Source: a virus. From it: a DNA stretch of 41,703 bases. A program made the position numbers and the translations under genes. Of this stretch, positions 29,359 to 38,188 are shown in pieces (position 1 is the stretch's first letter; the number at the start of each line of letters is the position of its first letter). Location: IMG/VR virus record IMGVR_UViG_3300043353_000009, positions 1-41,703 of that record, one strand, 5' to 3'. The notes under the pieces are model-generated. The model did not search any database and had not been told where the DNA came from. It saw only the letters and a program-made list of their open reading frames with translations.

Positions 29359-30609
29359 CTAGCCACCGTTGACGCGACGGATCGCGTTCTGGATGGCCTC
29401 TCGACGTTCCGTCGGTTTCTGAGGCTTTCGCGGCGCTGGGTTTGAGCCAGTCACGTCGGGCGAGCCTGAGATCGAGCGGTCTATGGGTCGGGTCTGAGCC
29501 GATGTGGCGCGGGTCTGAGCCGCCGTGTTGCCGGGCCGGAGTAATTCGGCTCGGCGGTATGCCGTCTCCATATCGAAACCGAGTTTCAATTCGTTCTCGA
29601 TAAGGTCGCCTAGCTCGTCAAATCGCGGGTGCGTGTCGGCGAATTGATCGACCGCCGACCGCATGTGCGTGAACTGTTTTTCAGTATGCATCTGGTGCAA
29701 GGCCTGTTTCAAGCCCGAAATCTCCCGGTGCAGGGCCCCCATCTGGTGCTGGGTGGCCTGCTGGACATTGCCCATCTGCAGCTGCTTCAGTTGCTCGGGG
29801 GACTGACTGAGGACGTGGTAGGCGATGTCGCGCAGGTTGATGCGGTTGCCGGTCGCGGGGTCGGTGAGGCCAAGATTGTGGACAATGTTATCCAGACCGG
29901 CGATCGGATCGGACCGCAGTTTCATTTCGATGCTGACATAGCTGTTGAGCGCCTTGTCGAGCGTGGTGCCCTGCTTGCGCGCCATCTGGTCGTACTGGGC
30001 GATCGGCATGTAGGCCTCGGCGACGCCCTTGTAGTGGCGGTGGATGCCCTCGGCCTCTTGGTGCAGGCGGTGGTAGTCGCCCCGCACGCTCTCGGGCGCC
30101 GTGTCCCAGTCCTGCCGGGCCCGCTCCGAGATCCGGGGCGGCGGGTCGCGGTAAGGCGCGCCCTCCGGCAGCTTGCGGGCGGGGGGCGCAGAAGTAGCGG
30201 AGTTTTGCGCCCCCGCCTGCGGGGCCGCCTGCTGGCGCGGCGCGAAGGTGCCCCGCTCGGTGCGCGGAGCGCCCGACGGCTGGTCGCCGGGGCGCTTGCC
30301 TTCCTTGGGCGTCTCCTCGGGGGGCTGGTTGTGCCCGGCCTTGGCCTCTGCAGCCTTCGGCGCGTCCCGCTCGGCTGGTTTTGCGGGCTTGGCGGGGGGT
30401 TTGTTGGCCCGGTCGAAGGCCGCCTGTATGGCCTCCCTGCGGCTCTGGGGACGGCCCTTGCCGCCCTCCAGCTCGCCGGCGGGCGCCTGCGGAGCCTGCG
30501 AGCCTATCGGGTTGGGGTTGTTGACCGGGTTCTGGTTGATCTGCACCTCGTGGGAGGACGCAGGCGCGGGAGCGGACGCCGCGGGGGGCGGCGCTGTGGT
30601 GTCGGACAT
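29359..30609 (-). CDS. Capsid scaffolding protein
   Basis: A 416-residue protein immediately before the major capsid gene. The N-terminal half is disordered and rich in Pro, Ala, Lys and Glu (KPPAKPAKPAERDAPKAAEA and similar). A helical region follows (about 210-370, including HQMGALHREISGLKQALHQM), and the end is basic. Acidic or basic disordered N-termini plus a helical C-terminal domain are usual for scaffolds, which line the prohead and leave before DNA packaging. Repeated RREAIQAAF and RREAIQNAI segments occur near both ends (about 57-66 and 402-411). Confidence 0.82.
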   Translation of the reverse strand: MSDTTAPPPAASAPAPASSHEVQINQNPVNNPNPIGSQAPQAPAGELEGGKGRPQSRREAIQAAFDRANKPPAKPAKPAERDAPKAAEAKAGHNQPPEETPKEGKRPGDQPSGAPRTERGTFAPRQQAAPQAGAQNSATSAPPARKLPEGAPYRDPPPRISERARQDWDTAPESVRGDYHRLHQEAEGIHRHYKGVAEAYMPIAQYDQMARKQGTTLDKALNSYVSIEMKLRSDPIAGLDNIVHNLGLTDPATGNRINLRDIAYHVLSQSPEQLKQLQMGNVQQATQHQMGALHREISGLKQALHQMHTEKQFTHMRSAVDQFADTHPRFDELGDLIENELKLGFDMETAYRRAELLRPGNTAAQTRATSAQTRPIDRSISGSPDVTGSNPAPRKPQKPTERREAIQNAIRRVNGG

Positions 30610-30624
30610 GATGCACTTCCTTCG

Positions 30625-30951
30625 TTATCGGTGCGGACTGTGTGACCGCACTCCTGCCTTAAACTTTTGAATTGCCACGCGAATTGTCTGCCGACGTTTT
30701 TCTTTTGTAACATTTTCCGTCGACGCCCGTCTCTTGGGGGCGAGTTTTTCGTTGCCGACCTCGGTCAGGCCGTGGGCCCTGCCGACGGCCCGGTACTGGC
30801 GTTTCGAGGTATAGAACTTGCCGTCGACCTGCTCCAGTGGCTCCATGGTGTCGGAGATCACCATCGGCATCGGCAGGTCGGACCTCGGCGCGGAGAGACG
30901 ATCCTTTTGCACCCGCCAACGACCCGGCGCGTATTCCTCCAGTTCGACCAT
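30625..30951 (-). CDS. Conserved small phage protein
   Basis: A 108-residue basic protein. It carries a segment seen in many phage genomes before the scaffold: KFYTSKRQYRAVGRAHGLTE and VGNEKLAPKRR. The C-terminus is strongly basic. Function is not known to me; a nucleic-acid or scaffold-associated role would fit the charge. It starts two bases after the previous stop. Confidence 0.75.
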   Translation of the reverse strand: MVELEEYAPGRWRVQKDRLSAPRSDLPMPMVISDTMEPLEQVDGKFYTSKRQYRAVGRAHGLTEVGNEKLAPKRRASTENVTKEKRRQTIRVAIQKFKAGVRSHSPHR

Positions 30952-30953
30952 GA

Positions 30954-31379
30954 CTACACCAGTTGCAGGACGCCCGCCGACCCATCGAAGTCTGTCGTAA
31001 ACGTCTCGCCATTGGCGAGCGTGACGCTGGCGCCGTTATCCCACCAGCCAATCAGCTCCTTGTTGGTGGCGGTGTCGTTGTAGAGAACGACATAGCGAAA
31101 CGGCCCCACCGCCCCGGTGGCAGAGATTGTCACATCGCCGAGGATCAGCTTGTAAGAGCCGAGGGTCTGCACGCTCGAGGTGATCGACGGCGCCGTTCCG
31201 CCGGCGGTGTAGCCGTTGCCCGCGGTGATCTCGGTAAGATCCGACTTTTTGGTGTTGGTAGCCACCGGCGCCGGCGAGTTTACCAGCATGATCTTGAGGC
31301 TGTCCGCGCCGAGGTTGTGTACCTTCTCGGCGACCGCCTCGACGAACGAATAGAACTTGTTGAATGGTGCGACTGACAT
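30954..31379 (-). CDS. Virion protein, probable decoration or tail component
   Basis: A 141-residue beta-rich protein starting MSVAPFNKFYSFVEAVAEKV and followed by HNLGADSLKIMLVNSPAP. This pattern recurs in a group of phage proteins annotated as structural or head-decoration. The middle has a jelly-roll-like series of short strands (YKLILGDVTISATGAVGPFR). No cysteine, no enzyme motif. Gene order next to the scaffold and capsid genes supports a head role. Confidence 0.72.
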   Translation of the reverse strand: MSVAPFNKFYSFVEAVAEKVHNLGADSLKIMLVNSPAPVATNTKKSDLTEITAGNGYTAGGTAPSITSSVQTLGSYKLILGDVTISATGAVGPFRYVVLYNDTATNKELIGWWDNGASVTLANGETFTTDFDGSAGVLQLV

Positions 31380-31397
31380 GACGTGGTCCCCTTGTGT

Positions 31398-33638
31398 TTA
31401 ATTAAAGCGCATCCAGCCTGAGCCCTGATTTCCGATATACCAGCGGCCCTCAGTATTAGCGTCGCCGCAGATGCTGTTGTGGTAGTCGTAATTGCCGAGC
31501 GGGTAGCCGTCGCTGATCTGCGTCCACGTCACCGTGTTGGCCGCCCACTGCGCCTGCGTCGCTGTAGTGACGTAGATGCCAAACACGCCGCTCAGAAAAC
31601 CGATGAAGCCGACACTGGGGTAATCACTCCCCGCAGCAATCTTGCCAAAGCCAAACGTAAACGGCTCGCCGACGCCCGTCATCTGTATGCTGGTCGCGCC
31701 GCCATTGGTGGAATAGTTCAGCTTCGATGATGCGTTCGGGCTTGGCTGCCCCGGCGACCCGACGCCGCCGTCGACGTACAGCAAGTGCCCGGTTTTTCCC
31801 GGCACGCAGTCCATCCGCATATTGTAGCTGTCGTAGCCAATGCCGGGGCCGTTGTTGGTCCACGTGATCATGTCGGTCGATCGGTAGATTGCAGACAGGC
31901 CGACAGTCCCGCCCGGCTTGGAGGAGTCGGCGTAGTACAGATAGAAATACGTCCCGTCGAAGCAGCACGTCTTCCGGTGGATGAACGCGGTGAACGTCGA
32001 CCAGCCTCCCTGAACGGTGCCGGGGACGCTGATATCCGCCCAACTGAGGCCGCCATTGGCTGTGTAGGCGGGCATGCCGCCGAGGCCGGGCACATACAGG
32101 ACGTAATTATAACTTTTCATGGCGATGCAGCCGCCAATGGTGCCGTTCGCCACGACGTTGGGCGGCTGCGTCGAAAACTTAGTCCACGTCACGCCGCCGT
32201 TAGAACTATAGCCGCTGTAAAACACGCCGTAGTAGTTGACGTTCGCCACCATGTTTTGCGGCGCGTCCGGTTGATACGCAATATCCCAACAGTGGGCCAC
32301 GCCATCAGTTTGACTTATGCCGTGTGTGGAGGGGTAGCTCCCGTCGCCCGTCCCCACGAATATCGGCCGATCCCAACCGTAAAACACAGGGTAGGAGCCC
32401 GGCACTGACACGATGCCGTTGGCGACGAGCTGTTCGATGCCCTTGTTCTGCGATGTCCAGTTGAAGGCGACGTAACTGGACGGGGGAACAGTTTTCCAGA
32501 CGCCAATACCCTGATAAAAATACAGCACGCCGCCCGGCCCGAACATCATGTTGCCGTTCGACATGTAGCCTTCGTGCGTCCACGCCAGCCACGGGATGTC
32601 TGCCGCCACCCGACGGCCAGACCCCGGCGGATAGCCCGGCTGCGGGCCCCCCGGTGCGAGCAAGTCCTCGTTGAAATACGGCCCGGTCCACGTCGCGCCG
32701 CCATCAAACGACTGATTGAGGACGCCGCCGTCATCTCCGAGCACAATGTGGTTGGTGTTCGCGGGGTCAACCGCAACCGAATGCGGAGCAAACCCCGCCG
32801 TCAATGTTGTAGACTTTGTCCACGCCGAGGCACTGATGCAGGTCCAGTATGTAGCATCGCCATTGTCGACAATGTGCGCCTTGCCGCCGGCGTCGACGAA
32901 CATGTGGTAGTAGGTCGTCGGGCCGCCGGTCATCTTCGCCCACGTCGAGCCGGCGTTAGTCGATCGATAGGTGCCGTTGCCAGAGCTGTGGACGTAGATG
33001 ATCTGCGCGTTGCCGCCGACGACGGACGTCGGGTCGAAACAAATCGCGTAGCCGGGGTAGAGGCCGCCCGCGGTCGAGGGCAGGGGAATAGAGCTGGTGC
33101 TGACGGCAGTCCAACTGGTGCCGCCGTTCGTCGTCACCCACAGCCCATCATTTCCCGTACCGAAGAAAACCTTGTTGCGGTCGCCGGGATCGATTGCAAG
33201 ATGCGGCCCGCGTGTCTTGCTGGAGCCATCGTTAGGACCGACACCCACGCGCGAGCCATTGCCGGGGTCACCCGTGCCCACCTGCACGAACCCCGTCTTG
33301 GTCCACGTCGTGCCGCCATTGACTGTCTTGAACACCAGTCCGCGCTGCGACATGTACATGACGCTCGTGAGTACTGACGCGATCGCGATTGCAAACACGC
33401 CCTCGCCGTTTTCCCACGTCGCCTCACCCGCAGGCATCGACGCCGTCGTCAGCAGCTGATCCCACTGCGACGTGGCGGCGTTCCACTTGTATGCGCCATA
33501 GGTATCGTTGCGGCAGACATGCGTGCCGTCGGCGGCAATGTCGCCGTTGGTGATCCAGCCGCCGGCGCCGATCGGCACCGCGCTCCAGCCAGTCAAAACC
33601 GGCGCAGACGGTATTCGTGAATACCTAAGAAAACCCAT
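31398..33638 (-). CDS. GH74-like tandem beta-propeller virion protein
   Basis: A 746-residue protein. At least six Asp-box-like motifs are seen (KTVNGGTTWTKTG near 104-116, TTNGGTSWTAV near 169-179, RSTNAGSTWAKM near 225-236, QSFDGGATWTG near 309-319, SSNGGVTWTKF near 478-488, TANGGLSW further on). GH74 endo-xyloglucanases are about this length and are two seven-bladed propellers. The base position, D45 in RNDTYGAYKW, matches the GH74 T-D-x-G-A-Y-x-W motif, and D423 in YGWDRPIF follows a GIEQLVANGIVSVP stretch like the one before the acid Asp. It could bind or cut a plant- or bacteria-derived glucan or exopolysaccharide. Activity is untested; an inactive binding propeller is the alternative. 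Confidence 0.82.
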   Translation of the reverse strand: MGFLRYSRIPSAPVLTGWSAVPIGAGGWITNGDIAADGTHVCRNDTYGAYKWNAATSQWDQLLTTASMPAGEATWENGEGVFAIAIASVLTSVMYMSQRGLVFKTVNGGTTWTKTGFVQVGTGDPGNGSRVGVGPNDGSSKTRGPHLAIDPGDRNKVFFGTGNDGLWVTTNGGTSWTAVSTSSIPLPSTAGGLYPGYAICFDPTSVVGGNAQIIYVHSSGNGTYRSTNAGSTWAKMTGGPTTYYHMFVDAGGKAHIVDNGDATYWTCISASAWTKSTTLTAGFAPHSVAVDPANTNHIVLGDDGGVLNQSFDGGATWTGPYFNEDLLAPGGPQPGYPPGSGRRVAADIPWLAWTHEGYMSNGNMMFGPGGVLYFYQGIGVWKTVPPSSYVAFNWTSQNKGIEQLVANGIVSVPGSYPVFYGWDRPIFVGTGDGSYPSTHGISQTDGVAHCWDIAYQPDAPQNMVANVNYYGVFYSGYSSNGGVTWTKFSTQPPNVVANGTIGGCIAMKSYNYVLYVPGLGGMPAYTANGGLSWADISVPGTVQGGWSTFTAFIHRKTCCFDGTYFYLYYADSSKPGGTVGLSAIYRSTDMITWTNNGPGIGYDSYNMRMDCVPGKTGHLLYVDGGVGSPGQPSPNASSKLNYSTNGGATSIQMTGVGEPFTFGFGKIAAGSDYPSVGFIGFLSGVFGIYVTTATQAQWAANTVTWTQISDGYPLGNYDYHNSICGDANTEGRWYIGNQGSGWMRFN

Positions 33639-34724
33639 CTACGGCCCCCATGTTGCCCCGGCCACCGAGCCCGCCGTGTAACCGAAGCCAGCCCCCGACC
33701 CCGAAACGTCCGGGTTGCTCGTGCCGACCGTCGTCGAAAAGGCGCCAATAGTGTTGTTGCCGTTTCCAACCAGATAAGCGGCAGAGAGTGCCGGCACGTC
33801 AGCAAATCCCCCTCCGGCAAAAATGCCGGGACGACAATCGTTCGTTCCACGCGGGCAGGAAAAGAACAGCACGCCGCAGCCATTCGTCGGGATCGTGATC
33901 GTTCCATCCATGTGTTGCGGGTCAGGACCATACCCCGGCGCTGCGATGTAGTTGCTGGATGTAGGCGCGGGGGTCGCGGTAATGAGGGTAGCCACTGAAA
34001 TCGCGATGATGCCAAAAGCACCAAGATTATCCGCGTGGATACGGATGTCACACGTCGTACCCGTCGGGACCACCGCGTAACACAACACTGAGTTGCCATT
34101 TTTTCTGATCTGCGTCGCGGTGATCGGTGAACCCGATCGGTTGACGGTGACCGTGTAGCCGCCCGGCCCGCGCCCGACGTCGTCGTAGATAAAGAACGTG
34201 ACAACGCGATTGGCGTCAGCGGTGCCGATTGGAACGCCAGTCCAGTCGTAATTGACGTCGGCAAAACCAAAGTCGACGGCGCTCGCGTAGCGCGCCACGG
34301 GCGTCACTCCGCTGCTGACTGTCGATTTGGTGAGTATTGCGTTGACGCCCGTCAGCGCGAACGCACCCGTGCCGGCAGACATCTGGTAGCCGGTAATGGT
34401 TACAGGCGTCATGTCCTCGCCGGTGAGCGCAAAAACACCGGCATCAACGGAGAATATGATGGGCGGCCTGATGACGGGGGGCACAAGGTTTGCGCTCTGC
34501 CCGTTCAGTTGGAATAGACCACGCAGCGACACCATCGAATAATTCGGGGGCTTGTCGCTGCCGCCGAGTGCACTGCCCGCCGTGGCAGTAACCGACATGC
34601 CGCCGCTGGTGACAAGCGTCACCGGGATGCCGTAACCGTTAGTGGCCACTGTGACCGGCAGGCCGTTGGCGGCCTGCGTTACCGGGAGGCCGCCAGACGC
34701 AACGATGACGACGGGGAGGCCCAT
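33639..34724 (-). CDS. Virion protein with N-terminal GLPVT repeats
   Basis: A 361-residue protein. The first 50 residues hold four degenerate repeats of the form G-(L/I/M)-PVT-x-x-x-x-G (GLPVVIVASGGLPVTQAANG and following). The rest is beta-rich with Gly, Thr and Asn and ends in an SGAGFGYTAGSVAGATWGP tail. The repeated N-terminus occurs in virion proteins of some rhizobial-type phages, possibly as an attachment strand. It directly abuts the propeller gene and may help mount it on the particle. No known catalytic motif. Confidence 0.75.
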   Translation of the reverse strand: MGLPVVIVASGGLPVTQAANGLPVTVATNGYGIPVTLVTSGGMSVTATAGSALGGSDKPPNYSMVSLRGLFQLNGQSANLVPPVIRPPIIFSVDAGVFALTGEDMTPVTITGYQMSAGTGAFALTGVNAILTKSTVSSGVTPVARYASAVDFGFADVNYDWTGVPIGTADANRVVTFFIYDDVGRGPGGYTVTVNRSGSPITATQIRKNGNSVLCYAVVPTGTTCDIRIHADNLGAFGIIAISVATLITATPAPTSSNYIAAPGYGPDPQHMDGTITIPTNGCGVLFFSCPRGTNDCRPGIFAGGGFADVPALSAAYLVGNGNNTIGAFSTTVGTSNPDVSGSGAGFGYTAGSVAGATWGP

Positions 34725-35093
34725 TTAGCTGCCCCTTCCCGCCGCCGTAGCCATTTCGACGACGAGCCCAAATTCTCTGGGATCGCCCTGCGGCACCAGA
34801 CTGTCTCGCGTGCCCGATATCAGCCGGAGCGCCTTGCAGCACCGCATCCGGTTCGGGTTGATCGCGATGAGCATCCCCGGCGGCACGCTGAACTTGAGCA
34901 AGTCTGTGCTCATGCCGTCGTACATCGTGTAAAAATCCGCACCGTTCGGGGATCCTTCAATCGTGACGATGGCTGGTGTCCACGCCGGCGGCATGATGAG
35001 GCCGACCACCGCGGACACCGCCGATATATCGATCACGTTCGATACTCCGGTGACGCCGCCAAACCAGACGGGAAGTATCGTCGGTGAGCCCAT
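34725..35093 (-). CDS. Small virion protein
   Basis: A 122-residue beta-rich protein from ATG 35093, which has AAGGAAAT before it. A longer frame to 35219 reads as a basic low-complexity run in the neighbouring gene and is rejected. Segments such as GGVTGVSNVIDISAVSAVVG and VTIEGSPNGADFYTMYDG look like a small sandwich. No family recognised. Gene position between accessory virion genes suggests a particle component. Confidence 0.72.
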   Translation of the reverse strand: MGSPTILPVWFGGVTGVSNVIDISAVSAVVGLIMPPAWTPAIVTIEGSPNGADFYTMYDGMSTDLLKFSVPPGMLIAINPNRMRCCKALRLISGTRDSLVPQGDPREFGLVVEMATAAGRGS

Positions 35094-35094
35094 T

Positions 35095-36066
35095 TTATTT
35101 CCTTCCCTTCTTGCCCTTGCTCTTGCCCTTGCCCTTGCCGGGGGGCTTCGGCTTGGTGCGCTTGCTGCCTTGCCGGGCCTCCGGCGTGGCCGCCACGAAC
35201 TCAAACTCGACCTCCTCACTCTTCAGCCCGCCATCGGCGTTCTTGATCCGCACCGGCACCACGCCTTCCTCCCACTCGGAGGGTTTGACGGTGGCGGTCA
35301 GCTCGGTGTCGCTGACGAACGTCGTCTCCAGATCGTTGTCGGGGCCAAACTGGATCACGCTCTGCTGGGTGAAGCCGGAGCCGTGAACGCCCATGGTGAC
35401 GTCTGCACTGCCGACCTCGGCCTCGTCAGGGTCCAGCGCCTCGATCTCCGGGGCTTCGTCTTCTTCACCGCCACCTTCGCCTTCGCCGTCGCCACCGTCG
35501 GGGGTGGTATCCGAGCCGGGGGGCTCATTGATGCTGCGCGGGGTGTTGAGCGGGTGCTCGGGGTCGACGCCGACATAGGGCCACACCGGCGGCATGCCCT
35601 CCTCCTGCGTCGACGGGTCTCTCGTCGACGGGTTGGCCGGCGTCCCCGGTTCATTGACTGAGTGCACCGGCACTTCCTTGGCGGGGACGCCGCCCTGCTC
35701 CATGCCGAGGCTGTTCGGGTCGACGATGCCGCCCTCGCCGGGAGGAGCGGAGGGGATGTTGGGGTTGACGTTGTCGCGGGTCCGCTGGCCCGGCCGATCG
35801 CTGGGGCTATCGGGGCGACCGCGCAGGCCGGTGCGCTCGTCGACCGGGTCGTTGTGGTGCTCGGTGTCCGCGAACATCGGGCCCTTTGGCCGCTCCACTT
35901 GCCCGGGGTCGAGCGGCGGCTGCCCGGGGACGCCGGGCTGCGTCTGGGACTGCGTCTGCCGGTCCTTGACGGCGCCGCCAGTGGCGTGGCCGGCACCCTC
36001 GTGCCGCTCCTGCTTGGCTTCCTTGCCGCCGGTATTGCCGAGATCCTTGGTGGCTTCCTTGGTCAT
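35095..36066 (-). CDS. Charged disordered protein with Ig-like (IPT/TIG) domain
   Basis: A 323-residue protein. I chose ATG 36066 because GGAG lies at the right distance; ATG 36078 is also possible. The N-terminal two-thirds are disordered, rich in Gly, Pro, Asp and Glu. An IPT/TIG-like domain begins near IEALDPDEAEVGSADVTMGV and includes GSGFTQQSVIQFGPDNDLET and TFVSDTELTATV. The end is a strongly basic KPKPPGKGKGKSKGKKGRK tail. Such tails may bind DNA, RNA or acidic surfaces. A head-fibre or decoration role is plausible. Confidence 0.75.
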   Translation of the reverse strand: MTKEATKDLGNTGGKEAKQERHEGAGHATGGAVKDRQTQSQTQPGVPGQPPLDPGQVERPKGPMFADTEHHNDPVDERTGLRGRPDSPSDRPGQRTRDNVNPNIPSAPPGEGGIVDPNSLGMEQGGVPAKEVPVHSVNEPGTPANPSTRDPSTQEEGMPPVWPYVGVDPEHPLNTPRSINEPPGSDTTPDGGDGEGEGGGEEDEAPEIEALDPDEAEVGSADVTMGVHGSGFTQQSVIQFGPDNDLETTFVSDTELTATVKPSEWEEGVVPVRIKNADGGLKSEEVEFEFVAATPEARQGSKRTKPKPPGKGKGKSKGKKGRK

Positions 36067-36126
36067 CATGCTCTCCATGGTGCGCGCGGCGGGATGCCGC
36101 GCGCTGGGTAACGCACCAGAGGCCTA

Positions 36127-36864
36127 TTACGTCCAAGTGATCGTGCGAGTGGCCGGGACGGCGACGCCGCCCAGCTTGACGTCGACCGGCCACGTGCCGG
36201 CCTCGCGCTTCTTGTTGATGGTGGCGGTGATCGAGGTGGCGCTGACGAAGGTCGTGGTCTGCTCGACATTGTTGACCCAGATCCGGCACCCCGGCGTGAA
36301 ATTGGTGCCGGTGCAGGTCAGGAGCGTGGTGCCAGCGCCAGATACCGCCGAGCCGACGGTCAGCGAGGCAAACGCCGGGTTGGTCGCCGGCGACAGGCTG
36401 GAGGCGTGCTGCGCGTTCGGATTGATGGTGTAGTTGCCGAGCACCGACACCGTCTGCAGCGGCGGTGCCGAGCTGATGCCGACATTGCCGCCGCCGTTGT
36501 TGGTGGCACCGGTCGTGTAGGTGGTGGTTACCACCACTTCGGTGCCTGCACCTTCGTGCGGGACGCTGGTCGAGGCCGGGACGACGCCACCGGCAGCGCC
36601 GGGGTAGCTGTTCTCGGTGCCGCCGGCGGTGGAGCCCGAGCCCGACGCCAGTGCGGCGGTGTTGGCGGCGAGTGCCACCAGCGACCCGGCCGTGCCGTCG
36701 TCGAAGTAGGGCGGCGGCGCGGTGTCAAACTTGGTGTTGTCGTACCAATCAGCCATGGTGGCCTTGGTGTAATTCGGCGGGTTCGGCGGCGTGGCACCAG
36801 TGAAGCTCATATTGGTCGGCGGCGTCGGGCTGGGCGGCGTGACGGTGAGTGCTGATTGAGCCAT
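36127..36864 (-). CDS. Virion protein with C-terminal Ig-like (IPT/TIG) domain
   Basis: A 245-residue protein from ATG 36864 with GAGGAGAGGAT before it; a frame start at 36927 is rejected. The N-terminal 100 residues are Pro/Thr/Ala-rich. The C-terminal 80 residues show an IPT/TIG-type fold (LLTCTGTNFTPGCRIWVNNV, then TTTFVSATSITATI and a final VPATRTITW). The next gene also ends in an IPT/TIG-like domain, suggesting a related pair. Probably a capsid-surface protein that could help adhesion. Confidence 0.78.
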   Translation of the reverse strand: MAQSALTVTPPSPTPPTNMSFTGATPPNPPNYTKATMADWYDNTKFDTAPPPYFDDGTAGSLVALAANTAALASGSGSTAGGTENSYPGAAGGVVPASTSVPHEGAGTEVVVTTTYTTGATNNGGGNVGISSAPPLQTVSVLGNYTINPNAQHASSLSPATNPAFASLTVGSAVSGAGTTLLTCTGTNFTPGCRIWVNNVEQTTTFVSATSITATINKKREAGTWPVDVKLGGVAVPATRTITWT

Positions 36865-36865
36865 G

Positions 36866-38188
36866 TTACATCCTCTCCTCGGGTTGATAGTTGTCTTGCG
36901 CGGCGAGTGCTCCCATTGCGGCCGCAAAGGCGGCCGACCCTAGCTTAAACCCGCGATCCACCAGATGCTTCGACACGTCATCGACCCACTTCTGGTCGGC
37001 TTTCTGAAATTTCGGCAGACCCTTGGGCATGCGGCTCATCAGATAGTCCTCGGTCGGCCGGAACTGCTTCAGCCCCGCATCGACCCGCGCCTGCGCCACC
37101 GCGTCGGCGTGCTTGCTCAGTGCGCCCATAACGTCAGGGAACATGACTTCCTTCGGCACCGACGCCGGCAGCCCGCCGACGTAGTCGCCGACGACGCCGG
37201 TGTCGTATGTCCCGTGGCCTGACGGCCCCAGCTTGCCCTCCGGGCTCATGCGCGCGATCGACAGCCCCGACGCGCCGGTGGGCTCGTTGAGCAGACGCGG
37301 ATCGGTGACGGCGACGCGCGCCTCGGCGACGCTGGGGAAGCCGTGCTTCTGCATCGGCGCAGTGTCCATTGTCTTGGCAAACACATTGCGCACCGCGCCC
37401 GGTGCGTCGCGCAGGTACTGCGCGACGTCGGGGTCGTGGATGCCGGGAAAACCGGGCGACACCTTTCGCATCGTCTCGTTGAACAGCGCCTCACCCTCCG
37501 GCGTGATCTTGGTGTGCTTGGCCATCTCGGTCAGCGTGTCCGACACCATGTGCGAGAAGTCGGCCGATCGCTCACCCATCGCCGTGTAGACGCCGTGTAC
37601 AGGCAATCCGCTCTCGGCACCTTCGCGTGCGACACGCGCGATGCCGGGCGCAATGGACTTGCCCGCGGCCCACGCCATGCCGGGATTGTTGGCCATGTAG
37701 CCGTGGCCGCCTTCCAGCGACACCGGGTTCTCAAACGGGAAGCCGTTGACCCGCTCCAGCGAGGCGGCCGTGGCCGTCCTGTCGCCGAGCAGCGGCATCA
37801 GCAGGCTGTTCTGGAAACGCGCAGGCGCCGCGACCACTTCCGGCGCCGGGTTGACCGGGCGCAGTATTGAGGACATCTCGTCGATCGGCTTCGGCAGCTT
37901 GATGGTCGACACGCCATGCCACAGTTTGGGGTCGTAGCCGGCCGTGAGCGCAGTCTCACCGGCCTTGGCACCCGTGCCGCCGACACCGCCGCCCATCATC
38001 GTCAGCGCCGCCTCGACCGGTACGGCCGGGTCATAGTTGCCGGTGTCGACCGCGAACTGCGAGTTCTCGATCGCGCGACGCGGCAGCGTCGCGAGGCTGC
38101 CCAACATGCCGGCTACCGCCGGATTGGCAAACTGCTCCGCGGCGAACGGGTCGTAGTCGTCGGTGCGCGCCAGATCCCCCATCGCCAT
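36866..38188 (-). CDS. Conserved virion-region protein of unknown function
   Basis: A 440-residue protein between portal and decoration-type genes. Features: Ala/Gly helical segments at the start, YDPKLWHGVSTIKLPKPIDE near 96-115, EGGHGYMANNPGMAWAAGKS further on, and a repeated charged helical middle. The W-H-G-V-S element resembles the beginning of a fold seen in large phage polyproteins, possibly of a toxin or ADP-ribosyltransferase type, but I cannot see a clear catalytic triad, so I call it unknown. ATG 38188 overlaps the portal stop by one base. It is a good candidate for structure prediction. Confidence 0.72.
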   Translation of the reverse strand: MAMGDLARTDDYDPFAAEQFANPAVAGMLGSLATLPRRAIENSQFAVDTGNYDPAVPVEAALTMMGGGVGGTGAKAGETALTAGYDPKLWHGVSTIKLPKPIDEMSSILRPVNPAPEVVAAPARFQNSLLMPLLGDRTATAASLERVNGFPFENPVSLEGGHGYMANNPGMAWAAGKSIAPGIARVAREGAESGLPVHGVYTAMGERSADFSHMVSDTLTEMAKHTKITPEGEALFNETMRKVSPGFPGIHDPDVAQYLRDAPGAVRNVFAKTMDTAPMQKHGFPSVAEARVAVTDPRLLNEPTGASGLSIARMSPEGKLGPSGHGTYDTGVVGDYVGGLPASVPKEVMFPDVMGALSKHADAVAQARVDAGLKQFRPTEDYLMSRMPKGLPKFQKADQKWVDDVSKHLVDRGFKLGSAAFAAAMGALAAQDNYQPEERM

